In this document: positions 49,393 to 50,122 of the stretch, in pieces
Layout of the letters: every line of letters begins with the position of its first letter
Position numbering within the stretch: the stretch's first letter is position 1
Made by a program: the position numbers and the translations under genes
NCBI GenBank assembly: GCA_021849745.1
Contig: JAJZSN010000010.1
Coordinates: 1-50,122, forward strand
Length of the DNA: 50,122 nucleotides
Reading direction: 5' to 3'
Source of the DNA: Bacillota bacterium
GTDB lineage: Bacteria; Bacillota; GCA-003054495; Carboxydocellales; JAJZSN01
The notes under the pieces: generated by a model
Database searches by the model: none
Told to the model about the DNA's origin: nothing
What the model saw: only the letters and a program-made list of their open reading frames with translations

Positions 49393-50122
49393 TTAAAACA
49401 AATTCTTCCCGTTTTCAGTCTCTGATTTATGTCCGTGCCTGATTTCGATCCTAGCCGCCTTGGAAAGAATATCGGTAGGAGCGGTTTCACTCCAGCTATC
49501 CTCCCGGGAGGATTTCGAAAAAATATTTAGTGGTGAATCAACACCAAAGGTATGCACCCCGGAAGTCCAGAGCAGGTTCCCGCCGGAATCCCAGACGCCA
49601 ACCTGTACCGCACCTGTGAAACCTGTTATTGGATCATCATTCCAGGTTTTCGTTTTAACATCCAGCTTGCCGCTGGCCAAGTAGAAGGTCGCATCTGATT
49701 CCATGTGGCGGTTGCTGTTATTACGTATATTATCTTTTCTGTCATGGGCTGTAAGAGGTTCGGTCGGAGCCAGGCCAAGGGCAGGGGGATTCGGATTCGC
49801 TTCCTCTTTCTGAAAGCTGAGAATTGTGTGTACTAGGGTAACAGAAGCAACCTTTGGCATTATTTCAGTGGGCACATTAGTGCTCCATTTATCGAGAGGC
49901 ATGTTATCCCTGAGTTTGTAGACCTTACTTTCCTTCCAGAGGGCATTTCCTTTCACGTCATTAGCGTAGATTTCTACGGTCATTTTCAGTACACCTTTAT
50001 CTGAGTAATTGATAGTGGTATTGGCATCAAAAAGGCCCGATTCCCAAAGGGTTGAATTAGTAACGGCACGTGCCTTGACAGGTGATGTAAAGTTATCCCC
50101 CTTACTCGGACCCATGGGGAAT
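49393..50122 (-). CDS. Unrecognised protein with two related beta-rich repeats (5' end outside window)
   Basis: At least 240 residues; the frame is open past ATG 50115 to the window edge, so the true start may lie outside. Two segments of about 75 residues resemble each other. The first has VLKMTVEIYANDVKGNALWK, then VPTEIMPKVASVTLVH; the second has GFTGAVQVGVWDSGGNLLWT, then APTDILSKAARIEIRH. A Gly/Trp beta-strand pattern suggests an immunoglobulin-like or jelly-roll repeat, possibly surface exposed, but no signal peptide is in view. I do not recognise the family. It lies upstream of the LAL regulator. Confidence 0.55.
   Translation of the reverse strand, partial: FPMGPSKGDNFTSPVKARAVTNSTLWESGLFDANTTINYSDKGVLKMTVEIYANDVKGNALWKESKVYKLRDNMPLDKWSTNVPTEIMPKVASVTLVHTILSFQKEEANPNPPALGLAPTEPLTAHDRKDNIRNNSNRHMESDATFYLASGKLDVKTKTWNDDPITGFTGAVQVGVWDSGGNLLWTSGVHTFGVDSPLNIFSKSSREDSWSETAPTDILSKAARIEIRHGHKSETENGKNLF

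Overview
The window reads as a chromosomal segment of an anaerobic, low-to-moderate GC Firmicute, most likely a Clostridia member of the Peptococcaceae/Thermincola/Desulfotomaculum kind. This is inferred from the Firmicutes core order (dGTPase tail, yqxD, dnaG, rpoD/sigA, then trmK and the Nif3 gene), strong GGAGG ribosome sites, frequent GTG/TTG starts, an S-box riboswitch, a Ni-Fe CO dehydrogenase, a small siroheme sulfite reductase and PduL. No 16S gene is present, so the species cannot be named.

1-16 kb: the macromolecular-synthesis block is split between rpoD and trmK by a ferredoxin-like gene carrying a small deletion, a four-tRNA cluster (Asn, Met, Glu, Val), and a decayed defence island. 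The island holds a helicase 5' end, two RhuM-type genes and a type III restriction Res gene, all broken. The core resumes with trmK, a Nif3-family gene, a coiled-coil zinc-ribbon gene and an unusual RNase HI-cupin fusion. A lone cooS and a family-16-type methyltransferase follow on the minus strand.

16-23 kb: a truncated response regulator lies antisense to a tiny DUF2892 membrane protein. That gene's conserved Cys codon is TGA, and the TGA is followed by a hairpin with a GGUC loop, so it is a candidate selenoprotein. An RND efflux gene behind a perfect 24-bp palindromic operator, a DedA protein and an exported GH18 protein come next.

23-28 kb: a SAM-I riboswitch with terminator precedes yezD. 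A sulfur-assimilation cluster follows: threonine-synthase-like PLP enzyme, MoaD/ThiS-like sulfur carrier ending in GG, ThiF/MoeB-like activating enzyme, siroheme sulfite reductase and TusA. Its parts match the logic of thiocarboxylate-dependent homocysteine or cysteine synthesis, with a ThrC-like enzyme in the sulfhydrylase position.

28-37 kb: a translationally coupled YwgA-like/HD-phosphohydrolase pair, a PduL-GNAT fusion, an ABC-2 exporter, a membrane-anchored PG-binding-like protein, the ghost of an aromatic-acid exporter, a lipoprotein and a CoA-disulfide reductase-rhodanese fusion.

37-45 kb: a glycogen/trehalose cluster with a GT4 enzyme, glycogen debranching enzyme, OtsA, OtsB, DUF5752 and TreT-like synthase. 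Between the debranching enzyme and otsA is a 178-nt element closed by an almost perfect 31-nt inverted repeat, which may be a structured RNA or a MITE.

45-50 kb: a 47-residue ORF, an NRDE/TANGO2 protein, a degenerate second copy of the small ORF, a MalT/LAL-type LuxR regulator, and a partial repeat-containing protein running off the end. Several genes across the window keep one or both ends but have lost internal sequence, and short GTAGTTC/CTGACGACTGA repeats recur between genes.
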